This document shows, one piece after another, positions 24,492 through 35,585 of a stretch of DNA of 64,000 nucleotides. The stretch lies in contig NC_133167.1 in assembly GCF_040802235.1 (NCBI RefSeq), positions 14,996,501-15,060,500 on the forward strand, written 5' to 3'. Each line of letters begins with the position of its first letter. Positions within the stretch are counted from its first letter, which is position 1. The notes under the pieces were generated by a model that did no database searches, was not told the origin of the DNA, and saw nothing but the letters and a program-made list of their open reading frames with translations. The translations under genes were made by a program, and so were the position numbers. The stretch is from Manis javanica. Lineage: Eukaryota; Chordata; Mammalia; Pholidota; Manidae.

Positions 24492-24768
24492 TGTTTGAGC
24501 TTTGTGATCGTTTCTTGGTAAGACATCATGAAATTGACTCCGAACTACTTCTAGCATCTATGATTTTGGTTTTGTGAGTACTGAGTAAATATTATAGCCT
24601 GCAGAGATGCATCACATGAACACACCAAGTGGAATTGTGTCAGAAGAGTTTCAAACTCTTCTAAGGTACTTAATTTATAAAAGGGAAAAAACTCTTTCAA
24701 TAGTCCTAATGAAATAAAGCAAAATAAACAAACAAACCCCTCTAATTCTGTATTGGTAATTTTCAAAA
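24492..24768. repeat. Unnamed duplicated unit, copy 1 (with palindrome)
   Basis: About 277 bp. Starts 'gtgtttgagctttgtgatcg' and aligns with the following unit: 'aaattgactccgaactactt' against 'aaactgacctcaaactactt', 'aatattatagcctgcaga' in both. At 24642-24662 it contains a perfect palindrome, ten bases AGAAGAGTTT, a central C, then the exact complement arm. Could be a local duplication or two copies of an unrecognised repeat family. Confidence 0.75.
24642..24662. other. Perfect 10-bp-arm palindrome, copy 1
   Basis: Arms AGAAGAGTTT and AAACTCTTCT around a single C. The same 21 bases recur exactly at 26002-26022, within otherwise diverged flanks. It could form a hairpin in single-stranded DNA or bind a dimeric factor. 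It does not fit the regular GAA/TTC phasing of a heat-shock element. Confidence 0.95.
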
Positions 24769-24970
24769 TGTTTGAAATTAGTGATCTTACTAGGCTTGGC
24801 ATCATAAAACTGACCTCAAACTACTTCTAGGATGCATCATTTGTGTTCTACAACGTGAATATTAAGTGAATATTATAGCCTGCAGATACTGTCATGTGAA
24901 CTTGAGCCCATAGTGGTTTGAAACTGTTCCACAAGATTCCTTTTCATTGGGGTGAAGGTTTAAGGAATGC
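24769..24970. repeat. Unnamed duplicated unit, copy 2 (palindrome degenerate)
   Basis: Starts 'atgtttgaaattagtgatct' and is in tandem with copy 1 at a period of about 277 bp. It keeps 'ctacttctag' and 'atattatagcctgcagat'. At the palindrome position it reads 'agtggtttgaaactgttcca', so the arms have decayed. Confidence 0.7.
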
Positions 24971-25975
24971 ATGAAAGAAATGCAAGGGCTAGAAAGTTGT
25001 GGGGGGGCAAACAAAATGACCTAATATGCAGTTTAGCTGTGTAGCATCTCGGTGATGCCGATCTTACTCCTGTTAGTAGTTGGGAGTTAAGTGTCCGAAA
25101 GCGTAATAGGAGAAGCTGTTCTAAAAAAGGATTTAGAGCACTCAGCACAACTTCACGAATCTTTCCACTGTAGCCCAGCAAGGAAACGTCAAGAGTATTC
25201 TGAAGGCACAGTCCATCCACGGTGCCTACAGCTAGAGAGCCTTCCGTAAAGCCTCTGTTATTGAAAATTGGGGAATTCTGTATTTTACTCCATGCTACTT
25301 TTATGCTAGTTTTTGTATGACATTATTCTAAGTTTCTTACCATTGAGCAGAACTGATGTTCTATGAAGAAGCTCCCCACTGACCCCACTGGCCTCAGCAC
25401 TCCACTCACTCCCTGAGTGGATGGAGGTAAGGAAAGTGTGTGAGTCCCCCAGTCTGAGAAGCATAGTGACCAGGGCAGACCAAAGCATTCGCAGATGGAA
25501 GCTCCAGGGCTGGGACAACTCAGTTCTAAGGAGGGGATATGAAAGAGCATGCCCAGAGGAGGGCCCGGTTTACATGGCTGCTCTGTCCCTGGCTTCCATC
25601 CCAGCCACCAAACACTCACACTAGACACAGGATGTGGTCATTGGGACATTTGACACCTGTCCAGGAGAAAGGGGTCCAGCATGGACTAAGGGGTGAGAGC
25701 AACTTCCAATAAGTTTCAGGTACCAACAGGTCATCTTTAAAATTTTTGTTCAGTTCAGAATGGACATACAGCAGCCCCATGGCATTTAACTTCCACTTTT
25801 AGCTGACTTTTTTTGCAAAGCTGTTTTCACTTTCTGCCAAATCTTGCAAAGTGCTACAGTTAACTATCCACACATCACAGATGATGTGCTCTGACAGACA
25901 TGAAGAATTAAAGTGAAATGCATGCACTGTTTAAAATAAAATCATCTATGTCATGAATAAGAAAAACAAAACAGA
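24971..25975. other. Unassigned spacer between duplicated units
   Basis: No recognised repeat. GC-richer between about 25370 and 25690, with frames of 67-101 codons on both strands and no recognisable motif. No homology to the flanking units was noticed. Confidence 0.4.
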
Positions 25976-26140
25976 TGGAATTGTGTCTTTGGTCATGCCT
26001 CAGAAGAGTTTCAAACTCTTCTAAATCACTTAATTTAATAAAGAAAAAAAACTTTCAATAATCCAAGTGCAATAAAGAAAAAAAAAGCCAAGTTAATTCT
26101 ATAATCACATTGGAATTCGGTATCAATAGTTCTAATGTCA
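25976..26140. repeat. Unnamed duplicated unit, copy 3 (with palindrome)
   Basis: Aligns with 24628-24770: 'tggaattgtgtc' in both, the same palindrome at 26002-26022, 'acttaattta', 'aaactttcaataatcc' against 'actctttcaatagtcc', 'aataaag', 'taattct'. A 14-bp insertion separates 'gtgtc' from the palindrome. Same orientation as copy 1. Confidence 0.75.
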
Positions 26141-28054
26141 GGAGTTCATTGATGAAACAACATTTAGGCTTATGAGGAATACATTGAGGGTAAATCATTG
26201 AGGCAAAATGACTATTGATTCAAACATCACCAAACTGATAAAGTGGCTTTGCATTAGCATTTCCCATGCTAAAAGAAGGATCTGGTAAGTGGAACTGTGG
26301 TCAAAAAAGGGGAAACCTCATTTCAAATTGGGTGAAGCATGTCTGCAGCTCCTTTGACACAAGTGTTCAGTTCCTGAAAAAACATTCCAAGCAAACAATT
26401 CTTCAGACGATTTCTCCTTCCTAGAATGGAAGAGGGGTATGCTTGGTGAAATCATTTGCTTAGCTCAGAGCCACAAGAAAAGTCAACAGTTTTGAGGTTG
26501 CTTTCTCAATGGAATGCTTGGGCTTGACATCAACAGGAAAGCCCAATCAATCTCAGATCAGGAGTGCTGGAAACTTTCCCCCCAGCTGATGGAGTCGGGG
26601 GGAGGCGGGAAGAGAAGGGGAGGATTTACCCAAGACCAGGAGAGCCGAATAAACAACTGCCATTACCGTTTCCTGCAGGAAAGTGGAAAGATTAGTCTGG
26701 TTTATACTGAGATGAGGATAAAGCTTAACACAGGTTGTAGTTGATTAAACAAGAGTGAATCATTGCGCTGTCCCATCTAGATAATCTTTAGCCATTATCT
26801 TTCATAATAACAGAGAAATCCCAAGCTTTCAGTTAGCCCCTGACTGATTTAGTCCATGGAGAGGTGGAGCTCAAAGATACGCCATCACTGTCACCTCACG
26901 CCCGTGGTTTTTGCACTCGCTTCTGACTTTTAAAAAATAATATGTAAGATAATATTACACATCCTAATCGCAAGTTTTCAATCATGCCTTAGGAAGCTCA
27001 GGATCATTTTCAGGGTCTTGGGAGAAAAGTCTCTCTTGCCAAGTGTCCCTGGGGACCTTTGTTACTGGAAGTGGGCACTTTGCCAGACTCTGCAGTGAAG
27101 ATTTATAAAAATAGACAAGATAAATGGACTTTTAGTGCAGGATTGTGCCAGTCTTTTAATTTTCAGGAAATTATTTTTTTAACCTAGCTGAGAGTCAAGT
27201 CAATTTGTGAATTAGTTGAAAGGATAGCTGGATATGGGGGTGGGGTTGGGGTGAGGCATCTGACATTTTGAGTCAGAAAAGCCTGCCACACAAAGCAGAT
27301 CTCTCTTGGCAATCAGGATAACTTAACAACCATAAACACATTGTCAGAGGGAAAAATTACATTTTGCTTTAACACAGATCATGTACAGATGACTGATTTT
27401 TCTTTCAAGTCCACGCACAGAAAGACTGTTTATATATATCAACTTCTGATCCAGGCAGGCAGAACAATCTCAGAGATCTGAATAGCGATGGCTGATGAGC
27501 TTTTGGATATTTCTTTTTTAAGGATATAGCATAACTATCAGGGGATGTATACATAGCTCAGATTGCTAAGGATCGGAACGAAGTTGCTGCCATAGGAGAT
27601 TTGTGATACTTGTTCACTTTTTAATATAACCCCCCAAAAAAGGCAGTACAACTAGAGTTTTTAAAATGTATTTCCTTTTGCTTGGTTTATTTGTACTATG
27701 ATAGAATGTGTTTCCTTGTTTCTGGGGGGTGGGTTCTTGTATCACTTTAAGGATATTCTAAACTGACACCTCAACATTTTATTATTATGATTTCATCAAG
27801 TTCTCATATAATTGATCTTTCAGATGGTGAACCTAAGATATTTTGTGAAAGATAATTGAAAACTGTTAAGAACTATATAAAACCTAATATATTACTAATT
27901 CTTTGCTGTTATTATTAAAAATGTTCTAAAAATAAGAAGTATGGTAGAATTTTTTCAATTAGGGCAGAATTATATGATCCAATTTTTTTTTTTTTAGTTA
28001 GAATGGAGGGGAGAGAAGAGGTGCCCCATTTAGCCACTTGGCATTACTTATTGC
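26141..28054. other. Repeat-poor block
   Basis: No named repeat seen. A G-rich patch lies at 26590-26625 ('tcggggggaggcggg'), and three G-tracts occur at 27236-27251. A T13 run lies near 27982-27995. Candidate non-coding regulatory sequence only by absence of repeats. Confidence 0.4.
27236..27251 (+). other. G-quadruplex-like G-tracts
   Basis: GGGGG-T-GGGG-TT-GGGG, followed by TGAGG. Three long G-runs and a short fourth, so a two-tier or bulged quadruplex is possible. Confidence 0.5.
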
Positions 28055-28260
28055 AACAAATGTGTTAATCAAATACATATTTATTGAGCACCTGTGATGT
28101 ACACAATGTTGTAATGAAAACTGCATTTGACATTTTTGACAAAGCAACGAATCATCCTTGCTCTCCGAAAGTTTTTAAGCTGGTTGTACAGAAACAGCCC
28201 ACTCATGCTTACAGATACATAACCACTTGTTAGCCATTAAACAATGCAGGACAGTAGTAC
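28055..28260 (-). mobile_element. L2 3' end, antisense
   Basis: 'atacatatttattgagcacc' + 'tgtgatgtacacaatgttgt' is the antisense L2 start, with 'ccttgctctccgaaagtttt' in place of 'ccctgccctcatggagctt'. Confidence 0.65.
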
Positions 28261-28429
28261 AAGGAACAAAAGAGTAAAAGTAACTAAGCAATGGCATATT
28301 ATGAATATTAATTTTCATCATGAGTTTGGAAAAAATCACAGAAAGGTGATTTGTGTTCGTGCACGTGTGGCTTGCGTGTCTTCATAAAGCTTACAGATAG
28401 ATTCCTAAAGGCCTCTTGAAAAGGGTCAC

Positions 28430-28650
28430 ATGTTTACCGAACTCATGCTATATGCTAGGCATGTGGCATGTATTTCCTCATATAATTGTCAGAACAGCAG
28501 CTGAAGTAGGTGTTACTATTCCATTTTATAGACCTGGCAATTGAACCTCAGATACTAAGCAAATTATCCAAGTTGTACCAACTAGCAAAAGGTAGAGCTG
28601 AACTTTGAGTGCATATTCTTCTGACTCAGAACGCTGTTATCTTCCCCTCC
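28430..28650 (-). mobile_element. MIR SINE, antisense, near full length
   Basis: 'atgctatatgctaggcatgt', 'cattttatagacctggcaat', 'tgaacctcagatactaagca' and 'ggtagagctgaactttgagt' appear in the antisense MIR order. Confidence 0.78.
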
Positions 28651-28657
28651 CCCCCAC

Positions 28658-28785
28658 CAGTGTTTCCCAAAATGAGATTTGCAGAGCTGAATCAGAGCCC
28701 CCGGTGGTGGGGAGGATGTTTGGGAAATGCAGATTGCTCGGTGCCCAAGCCGGCTGACCCTGAATCACACTAGAATTGAAACAAT
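28658..28785 (+). mobile_element. Possible MER5A-like relic
   Basis: 'cagtgtttcccaaaatgaga' at the left, then 'gggaaatgcagattgctcgg' and 'gaccctgaatcac', an order loosely like MER5A with the middle lost. Confidence 0.45.
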
Positions 28786-29649
28786 TGCTCTTCACTCTAC
28801 GTCAGCTGGTTCTGTGACTTAGGTATTTTGTGCCTCAAGTAAACACAGTTGTCTGAGATGAAAGGAATAGAAAAAAATAAACCGCAATTCACTGTTTCTT
28901 GAGCTGAGGTCACTTGAGCTGAATTCTCCTTAGTTTTCAGTACAATTTTTCTCTAGTCTACAAATCACTGAGCAAGTAAAACTTCTATTCCTTCCCTGAG
29001 GGAAAAAACGAGGGCTTCCGTTGTGAGCAGCTGGCGTCTGAAGGATGCTGCGTCTCTGTGAGATAAATTTCCAGGTACTTAATTAGAACCTAATGTGGAT
29101 CTTATCCCCATTTTGGAGTCTTCCTTCTCGCCTTCCTTTTTATCCAGGGCAATAAAGCTAAAAATAAAGTTAGCCAGAATTTAGAATGAACGAAGTTTCC
29201 TTATTAGATTTTGGGATGAAATGAAAATTAATTGTAGCAAAAAAGATTTTCATTTATTTTATAGGCTTGTATTGGGAGATAACAGATAATTGAAAGCTAA
29301 TTCATAGATTCAAGGAAACTCGCGATTGAATGGGTATATGATTATGTCTCCTTGGGAAAAAGTATTTGTGAAATATTTGTGTTCATTATCCTTTCTTTGA
29401 GCAGAATAATGTTTAAAGCAAGCTTTTCCTTGTCGAGGAGAAAAACATCTCTGGAACTGAAGTACAGAATTTGACTTTACCTAACTCTGTTGAAATGTAA
29501 ATTTGATGATTTAGTAATATTAGCAGTAGTATTAAGTAGTTGCCAAGGGATTAGGCACTGGGCTAACAACTTTCTTGCCATATTTCATTGAGAATTTGAT
29601 TATTTTGTGCTGTCACTTCATGCTGATTCCTTGGGCCTGCATCTTTTAT
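28786..29649. other. Repeat-poor block
   Basis: No recognised repeat or gene. The sequence is compositionally mixed (for example 28990-29160). Confidence 0.4.
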
Positions 29650-29870
29650 GCAAAAAAGATATTTCATTTTATACCTATATTATGGATATGCACATATATA
29701 TGAACTTCCATGTGCATTATTTATATTAATAATTTGATCTGATTTAATATTAATGTTAAACATTAATATTAATATATAAGCAATATATTTATATATCAAA
29801 ATATATACTTATATAATAATAAAGATATAAATATTAATAATAATAATAATATAATAATAATAACTTGGAT
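29650..29870. repeat. AT-rich tract ending in (AAT)n
   Basis: Alternating atata/ttaata words, then AAT units at about 29812-29863 with two interruptions. Confidence 0.88.
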
Positions 29871-29962
29871 CAGCTCATGAAAGTGATAGGTGCTCTGCAG
29901 TTATTACAGATGATGAAACTGAGGCTTAAGAAAATTAAAAGAAAAATCCCTGTGATTCTGTA
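29870..29962 (-). mobile_element. MIR core fragment, antisense
   Basis: 'attacagatgatgaaactga' + 'ggcttaagaaaattaaaag' is the antisense MIR core. The flanking (AAT)n may derive from the SINE tail region. Confidence 0.6.
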
Positions 29963-30072
29963 GCCTTAGCTTGAGTCACCTAGAGGGCGTGTTAAAACTC
30001 AGTCTGGTTTCCTCCTCCACAGTTCGTGGTTCAGTGTAACTTAGAGTCACTTCAGGAGAACCACTGCTCTCT
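29963..30072 (+). mobile_element. MER5A-like relic with CTCF-like core
   Basis: 'gagtcacctagagggcgtgt' + 'taaaactcagtctgg' matches MER5A 'aatcacctggagggcttgttaaaacacagattg', and 'caggagaaccactg' is the right end. At 29977-29989 CACCTAGAGGGCG resembles the CTCF core, arising from the MER5A sequence by a few substitutions. Confidence 0.65.
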
Positions 30073-30434
30073 GAATCTAGAGTAAGACGTTATGTTTCCA
30101 TATATATGTATACACCACACTTCAGTATCCTATTATTTAACAATATATATATATTTTTAAATGCATTTTTTAATAATTACTTTGTTGTTTGAAAACACCA
30201 TGCTTTAGGGGGGTGCACGATGCATATTTGAGGCTCTAATTACGTTGACAGAAAGGCAGCCCATTACTGGGAAAAGAGGCCACATGAGAGATCAGATTAT
30301 AGAAAATATACCTTTTGGGGGCAGGTTGGGAGTGGTTCAGAGGAGTATATCAGGAATTTGGACACATTTAACTTCTAGGTTGCAAACAGTTTTCCTACTT
30401 GTTTCATTCTGGGTCAGCAGCCTTTGGTCTTAAA

Positions 30435-30500
30435 AAATCATAGAAATTAGGGATAGGAGAGACCTTCACCATCACCTAATTCATCATCCTGTCATTCTAG
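30435..30500 (-). mobile_element. MIR3-like 5' scrap, antisense
   Basis: 'aaatcatagaaattagggat' + 'aggagagaccttcaccatca' + 'cctaattc' matches the antisense MIR3 start. Confidence 0.5.
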
Positions 30501-31334
30501 AGCCATGATCTTGTGTTCAGTCCATACCCACAGATATTACTTTATTAGGAAAAATGAAGGAGGTGAGATACTTAGAGGGAAGCAGATACTTGGAAGAGAA
30601 TATTTTTCAACCAATATGTCAAGAGTTAAGAAATATACTGTTTGTCAATTTCTCTGCCACTGAGAAAGAGAGAATAGTTTTCTGTCTGCCAATGATATGC
30701 ATGTTTTCATCATGCTAACTAACTCACCTCAGAAATTTCTGTTCTGGCTTCTCATGCTCCAGGAGCTGGAAGATGTGGTAGCAGTCCTCATACTGTCACT
30801 ACGTCTATGCACAAGGACAGCTGGGTCAATGTCAGATGTCACTTTAAAAAACTCCTCCATGAGGGGCTCAAGTGGGCACCTGTTGTGTTGACCTATCCAT
30901 TATTTCTTTTCCAACATTTAATAACAGTACCCAATTTTCCTTGTGGCATGGGTAGAGTTGACCCCAACCTATAGCTCTAGGAGTGAGACAGTTGGCCTGT
31001 GTCAGACCAAGCAGAACCTTCTGGAGGCTTTTGTTTCTTTTTATTGAGCTTTCTCAGTTGGTAGGATGTAAGGTAGGGGCTATTGGGTTTACTGTCACAC
31101 AGGGGAGAGCCTGCTTCAGAAGGAAGAGATAGATTCCGGGGATGGAAAGAAAGATTTCTGATGATGTTATTTGACCCAATACATTTTGACCCAGACATGA
31201 CCCAATACATTTTTGTTTCCTTTCTTTTGCTTGCACTTTTTGAGTAAAATTGTAATCGCCACTTGGCCTAAGCTCCAGAAAGTGAAAGCCGAATGAATTA
31301 CAAGCACTGCAGCGTTGAAATGAGCAAGGCTGTC
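30501..31334. other. Unassigned stretch with a short duplication
   Basis: 'tgacccaatacatttt' is present at 31172-31187 and 31198-31213 (26-bp period). Otherwise nothing recognised. Confidence 0.45.
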
Positions 31335-31520
31335 TGCGAGTAAAAGTAACAGGTCCAGAGACCTGGATTCTAGTCCTGGTTGTGCCACTGCTTAAGGTTC
31401 TTTGGGGATATTATCTCGTGGTGTCACAGCACTTCAAATTCTTTCTCATTCACCTTAAGCCTCACAAAACACTTTCCATTAGTGGTGAAATTGCAATGAA
31501 GAGGCTTCAGGAGAAATTTC
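31335..31520. mobile_element. MIR fragments in opposite orientations
   Basis: 31345-31395 'gagacctggattctagtcct' + 'ggttgtgccactgc' is sense MIR. 31450-31515 'accttaagcctcacaaaaca' looks antisense. Both are short and decayed. Confidence 0.5.
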
Positions 31521-32559
31521 AGAAAATGACCAGGGGAAAAAATAGGGTCAACTTGATGTTGGAGGAGCTGAAAGATGTAGCAAAGCAGAAATGGCAGAAT
31601 CAGGGTCATAAATAGTAACCGACAATAGAATCATTTTCCCTGATACAATAGACTAGCTCAGTTAACCTCAGTCACTGGCTGTGATGGAAAACCCAGAATG
31701 CAAAAGCAAAGCCAGAAATAAACTCTGGAAACACAAAAGGAGAGATCCCACATCTGTTACTGGTGATTTTATTTTTGGTGGGATGCTTGTTGCTGAAGTG
31801 TCAGAAGCAAGAGAGACCAGATAAAGGAAGAAAGAGGACCCAAGAAACATCCTTTCAAAGAAAAGGGACTTCATGATTTTTGAACATAGGATTCCAAGCA
31901 TTTTCATAAAGCTGAATTGTTTCATATCACACATTAAAAAATTTTTTTTCCACTTAAGCTTTTATCAGAGCTCTGCCCCTGGCATGCTGGTAACATGTGT
32001 AACAACTGGATCTGCAGGGAGGTGGGGAGGAAGCCCTGACTGGTGGTGTTTGCCAATTTTGGTGTTATAAATACTGCCCCCAGGACCAGCGTCAAACTAC
32101 CAACTGGATATCAACTGGCTCATAACATACCTGAAAATTTACCACTTGGTTCCGGTATGAGCTGACTCTATCCTAGGCTAACTGACAGAATGGAAACGCT
32201 GATTATCTTTTCTTTGTGTATGCACTTACGGGGTGGCTGTGTGGTTCAGATGTGAATCAGAGACTGTAGAGTTCCAGAAAGAGAGGCTATGGATTCCTCT
32301 GGTGTCCTGTTCCTGAGCAGGACTTTCTGATACCACCAAATGTTACGCTTCAGACCAGAACCTTGCCTGTGAAGGTCACAGGGCACTGCTGCAGGGTTAT
32401 TTAATACTGTAACCCCCAGGCAAAAATTAGTGTGGTATGCGGTCTGCTCTGGTGTTTCAGGTGCTGTGATTCTGAACACAAAGGTAGCCATTGTGGGAAG
32501 AGGGGATGGTGCAATTTTTACAAAGAAGAAAAGCATTTGCCCTGGGGCGGGAGACAATA
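31521..32559. other. Unassigned stretch
   Basis: No recognised gene or repeat. Frames of 60-105 codons occur on both strands; the one at 31382-31615 ends in a Lys/Glu-rich helical-looking stretch but has no recognised family. Confidence 0.4.
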
Positions 32560-32900
32560 ACAAAGGGAGGAAGAGGTGGAGGCTCCCTCACCTGCCCCAG
32601 ACCCAAAGCAAGTTTAAACAGAGCAGGTAGAGAATCCACCAGAACCAGATAATGAAGCAGCCCATGAAAGGACAGGAGAAAAGAAGGAAAGGGTGGGGAT
32701 GATTTCAAAGTGGCAGCTGCAGGAGGAGGAGCAAGGAAGAAAAGAAAGGAACAAAGAGAGAAAGGGGAAAAGTGGCCAGGAGAGCCCTTCACCTGTCCAA
32801 CGGGTGGTTCAGTAGAATCAGGGAAGCGCAGGGGATTGTGCTGGGGGTAGGGGGGGGGGGAGGCCGACGGCATAAAGGGAAGGATGGGGGATGGTTCCAG
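32560..32900. repeat. Purine-rich tract with G11 run
   Basis: The plus strand is dominated by A and G (for example 32660-32770), with a G11 run at 32850-32860 preceded by GGGG and GGGGG runs from 32831. The opposite strand is pyrimidine-rich, which explains its 153-codon Pro/Ser/Leu/Phe-rich open frame (32457-32918); I treat that frame as a composition artefact. Confidence 0.75.
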
Positions 32901-33800
32901 GGGAATCAGCTGAGACACCCTGTGAACTTCCTATTAAGTAAGTATAAATATATGTAAGCATATTTTTTAATATAATCCTTTCACCCAAGCAGGAGCCAAA
33001 GCCCCAACTGTATTTACAAACAGAAAAAGGAGCAACAGGAACCATAAAAAATACAAAAATCCCAATGTTTGGGATGGAATTTGGTGAAATGCAAGTTTGA
33101 TTTTTTTTTTTTTTAAAGGGACAAAAGTAGAAATCTCTGCTTCTCTTCAAATCTTTCCTCTCATGACTTGGTCATGATAAAGCCCAAATGCCCCAAACTA
33201 AAGGGGCAATGGGTATTCTTAGGAAAAAAATAGTCCAAGTAGGATGTATCTTTGGCTCTACACTGAAGGTAAGACATATGGAAATTAAGCAAGATGCTTG
33301 GGTAACTTCTAAAAGAAGAAAAATAGATGCTTCTTGGGGGGGATTCATGCAAGAAACAGACTGCTCCAAAGAAAACAAATGCTGTTTGCTCTTGGGGGGC
33401 AGCGATTCCTGGCAGGCTCCTTTCCCACTTGAAGGGAGACACATGGCAGGCAGTACATTCCTACGTGTTTTGCTTCACACAGAGACATGTATCTGCTGAA
33501 CTTGAAAGGAGATAAATTATGATGCATATGCAAAGAGATATTATTCAAAGAATTATAACTCGTGCCTCTAGCCCACCTCTCCCAAAGAAGGAGAAAGTGA
33601 AAATCTGTTTGACCAGATATGTTCTCAATAAAGACAGTAGGAAACCGATGTTTCTCTCTACCCCCAAACTCACATCTGAAGGAGACTCTCTGTGGATTTC
33701 AGGACAGACAGAAATCAAAGATTCTTAAACACAAATGCATGTTAATTCAGAGAGCAATTTTTAGAGCCTATTAGAAGTGCCGCAGACTAAGCCTCAGCAG
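32901..33800. other. Unassigned stretch with T14 run
   Basis: A T14 run at 33101-33114 could be the A-tail of an antisense retroposon, but no body was recognised. Overlapping frames of 60-110 codons show no motif. Confidence 0.4.
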
Positions 33801-33910
33801 AACAAAGTTTTAGCCCAACCTTGACTCCAACGCTGTTTGCTGCTTCGGACAAGTCGCATACCCGCTCCCGCCTGTCTTTAATGAATTGCAGGAACTGGGA
33901 CAGATGCATA
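33800..33910 (+). mobile_element. Possible decayed MIR, sense
   Basis: 'ttgactccaacgctgtttgc' + 'tgcttcggacaagtcgcata' loosely follows the MIR 'ctctgccacttactagctgtgtgacc' to 'gggcaagtcac' order. Weak. Confidence 0.35.
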
Positions 33911-33989
33911 AGGGTTCTGTTTGGCATGAAATTGACCAAGCATTCTGTAATCAAGGAAGACTCAGTCTCTCCAAATGCAAAGTAAATAA

Positions 33990-34340
33990 TTCATCTTAAA
34001 TTTAATTAATTCATTCTAAGTATATAAATAATGCATGAATAAATGTTCTGCATAAAAATTTGAAACAATGTAACAAAAGTATATAGAGAATGCAATTATT
34101 GTGTGCATACCTTCCTCTCCCATCTCATTTTCCTCAACAAAGGTAACCATCACTCATGGTTCGTTGAGGGTCTTTTCTGGTTCTTTTTCTACTCACTTAT
34201 CCATAAGATCATTTATATATTTTTTACTATTGAAACAATGCAGAGAAGCAAAAAAAAAAAAGAAAGAAAAATCCCTAATCCCACCAGCAAACACTAATTA
34301 ATTAACAAGTTTGAAATGTTTTCTTCAAATTTTTGCCAAT
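33990..34340 (-). mobile_element. L1M 3'-UTR-like pieces, antisense
   Basis: 'atagagaatgcaattattgt', 'cttcctctcccatctcattt', 'aaaggtaaccatcactcatg', and after an A12 run (34249-34260) 'atccctaatcccaccagcaa' resemble the antisense UTR of old L1M elements. Confidence 0.5.
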
Positions 34341-34639
34341 GCATAACTTTCAATAATAGTAATAATACATAAAAAGGGAGAGATATTCAATTCTGGGGTC
34401 AAAAATTATTATGATTCTGTATTCTTTGAGATGATGTTTTTAGTACTACTGAGTGGTTTTAATAGTACATTTATTAGGAGCTAGACATCTGAGAAATAGG
34501 TAGGGGAGTTAGTTTCATGTTTAAGAAGTGGGAAATATTAACTGACTCCCTTTAAGGATACTCAAGAAGAAAGGTAAATGCTTAGAACAAAATTAAATAA
34601 GGAATGGTTAATGAATCTGAAAGCTCAGAGGACATCTAG

Positions 34640-34748
34640 GTGGCACTGAACTTAGGTTTCTTATTTTATAGAAGAGACAACGTAAGCTTGCAAAGGTTTT
34701 CCCAAGGTCACACAGCTAATAAGTCTTACACATGTCAGAACCTTTCCC
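34640..34748 (-). mobile_element. MIR SINE, antisense
   Basis: 'ttattttatagaagagacaa' + 'cgtaagcttgcaaaggtttt' + 'cccaaggtcacacagctaat' + 'aagtc' is the antisense MIR core, well preserved at its right end. Confidence 0.8.
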
Positions 34749-35339
34749 CACCCTTCCCCTACGCTTCCATTTTGTTCTGTAATTGAAAATGGGCAATGCA
34801 AAGGGGAACATCCTTGAGACTAGAAGGACCTGGATCTTAGACCCTTTTAGAGAAGAGGATTTAAACCAGCCAGTTTTAGACCAAATCTGACCAACACAGT
34901 GTTTTTCAAAAATAAAAAACACCTCTAAGCAATCAATCATTCCCCAACATTTTAAAATGCAGCTTTTGACTTCTCTCCAAACACCTGAAGATCTTCCAAC
35001 TTGAGGACCAACACCTGCACCTGGCAGCCACAGGCAGGAACATCTGTAGACCTGTCCTGCACTCTCCTAGGCATCTCGACTTTCGGGAATCTGTTCCCTC
35101 TGTGTCCCCATCAGAGAAAGCGAGAGAGACAGACAGAGACAGCAACAGAGACAGACAATATGTTATTACCACCTTTTCTGATGGTTTCATGATTCTTGTC
35201 TAATATTTGCTTTTCTTTCCAAAGGATGAACAAACATTGGCTTATTTTACTGGATGAAGAGCCAGGTTGGAGGTAAAGGTACACCTTCACTTTGTCACTC
35301 CTGGGAGCTGGTCAGGTGGCTGAGGCTTGTCCTCTAGAC
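34749..35339. other. Unassigned stretch with GA/CAGA simple repeat
   Basis: A purine-rich run of gagaca/gacaga units lies at about 35114-35157. Otherwise nothing recognised. Confidence 0.5.
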
Positions 35340-35585
35340 AAGGGGTTCTCAATCTTATCACACCCGGAGGTGCTCTGTTGTAACAAATACTTCATAATGG
35401 CCCTGTTTCTACCCTGAAATAACATAGATTCTATAAACTACCCTGCACACAGATGATTTTAACAAAAGCAATATAAAATTATCATGGCAATGTAGAGAAG
35501 GAATAAGAGATAAGTATTTTGTAACACAAATTATATAAACATTTCAGTACATACCTCCTAGGGCACAACTGCAAGAAAAGGTGTA
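35340..35585 (+). mobile_element. Possible hAT-type MER relic
   Basis: Begins 'aaggggttctcaatcttatc', a hAT-like terminal motif, and contains 'aacatagattctataaacta', 'cagatgattttaacaaaagc' and 'aattatcatggcaatgtaga', which recall a long MER1-type element. Family unassigned. Confidence 0.4.

Noticed and set aside
24642-24662. Palindrome as a heat-shock element
   Set aside because: The GAA and TTC triplets do not fall in the required alternating 5-bp phase.
24725-24738. (AAAC)n run as a retroposon tail
   Set aside because: Only a few units, inside the duplicated unit, with no retroposon body.
32457-32918. 153-codon open frame on the minus strand, longest in the window
   Set aside because: It lies opposite a purine-rich tract, so it is rich in Pro, Ser, Leu and Phe by composition, overlaps several other frames, and shows no domain, splice context or start signal worth trusting.
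33172-33515. Several overlapping 60-103 codon frames considered as a possible processed pseudogene
   Set aside because: No match to any protein family I know, and frames are open on both strands at once.
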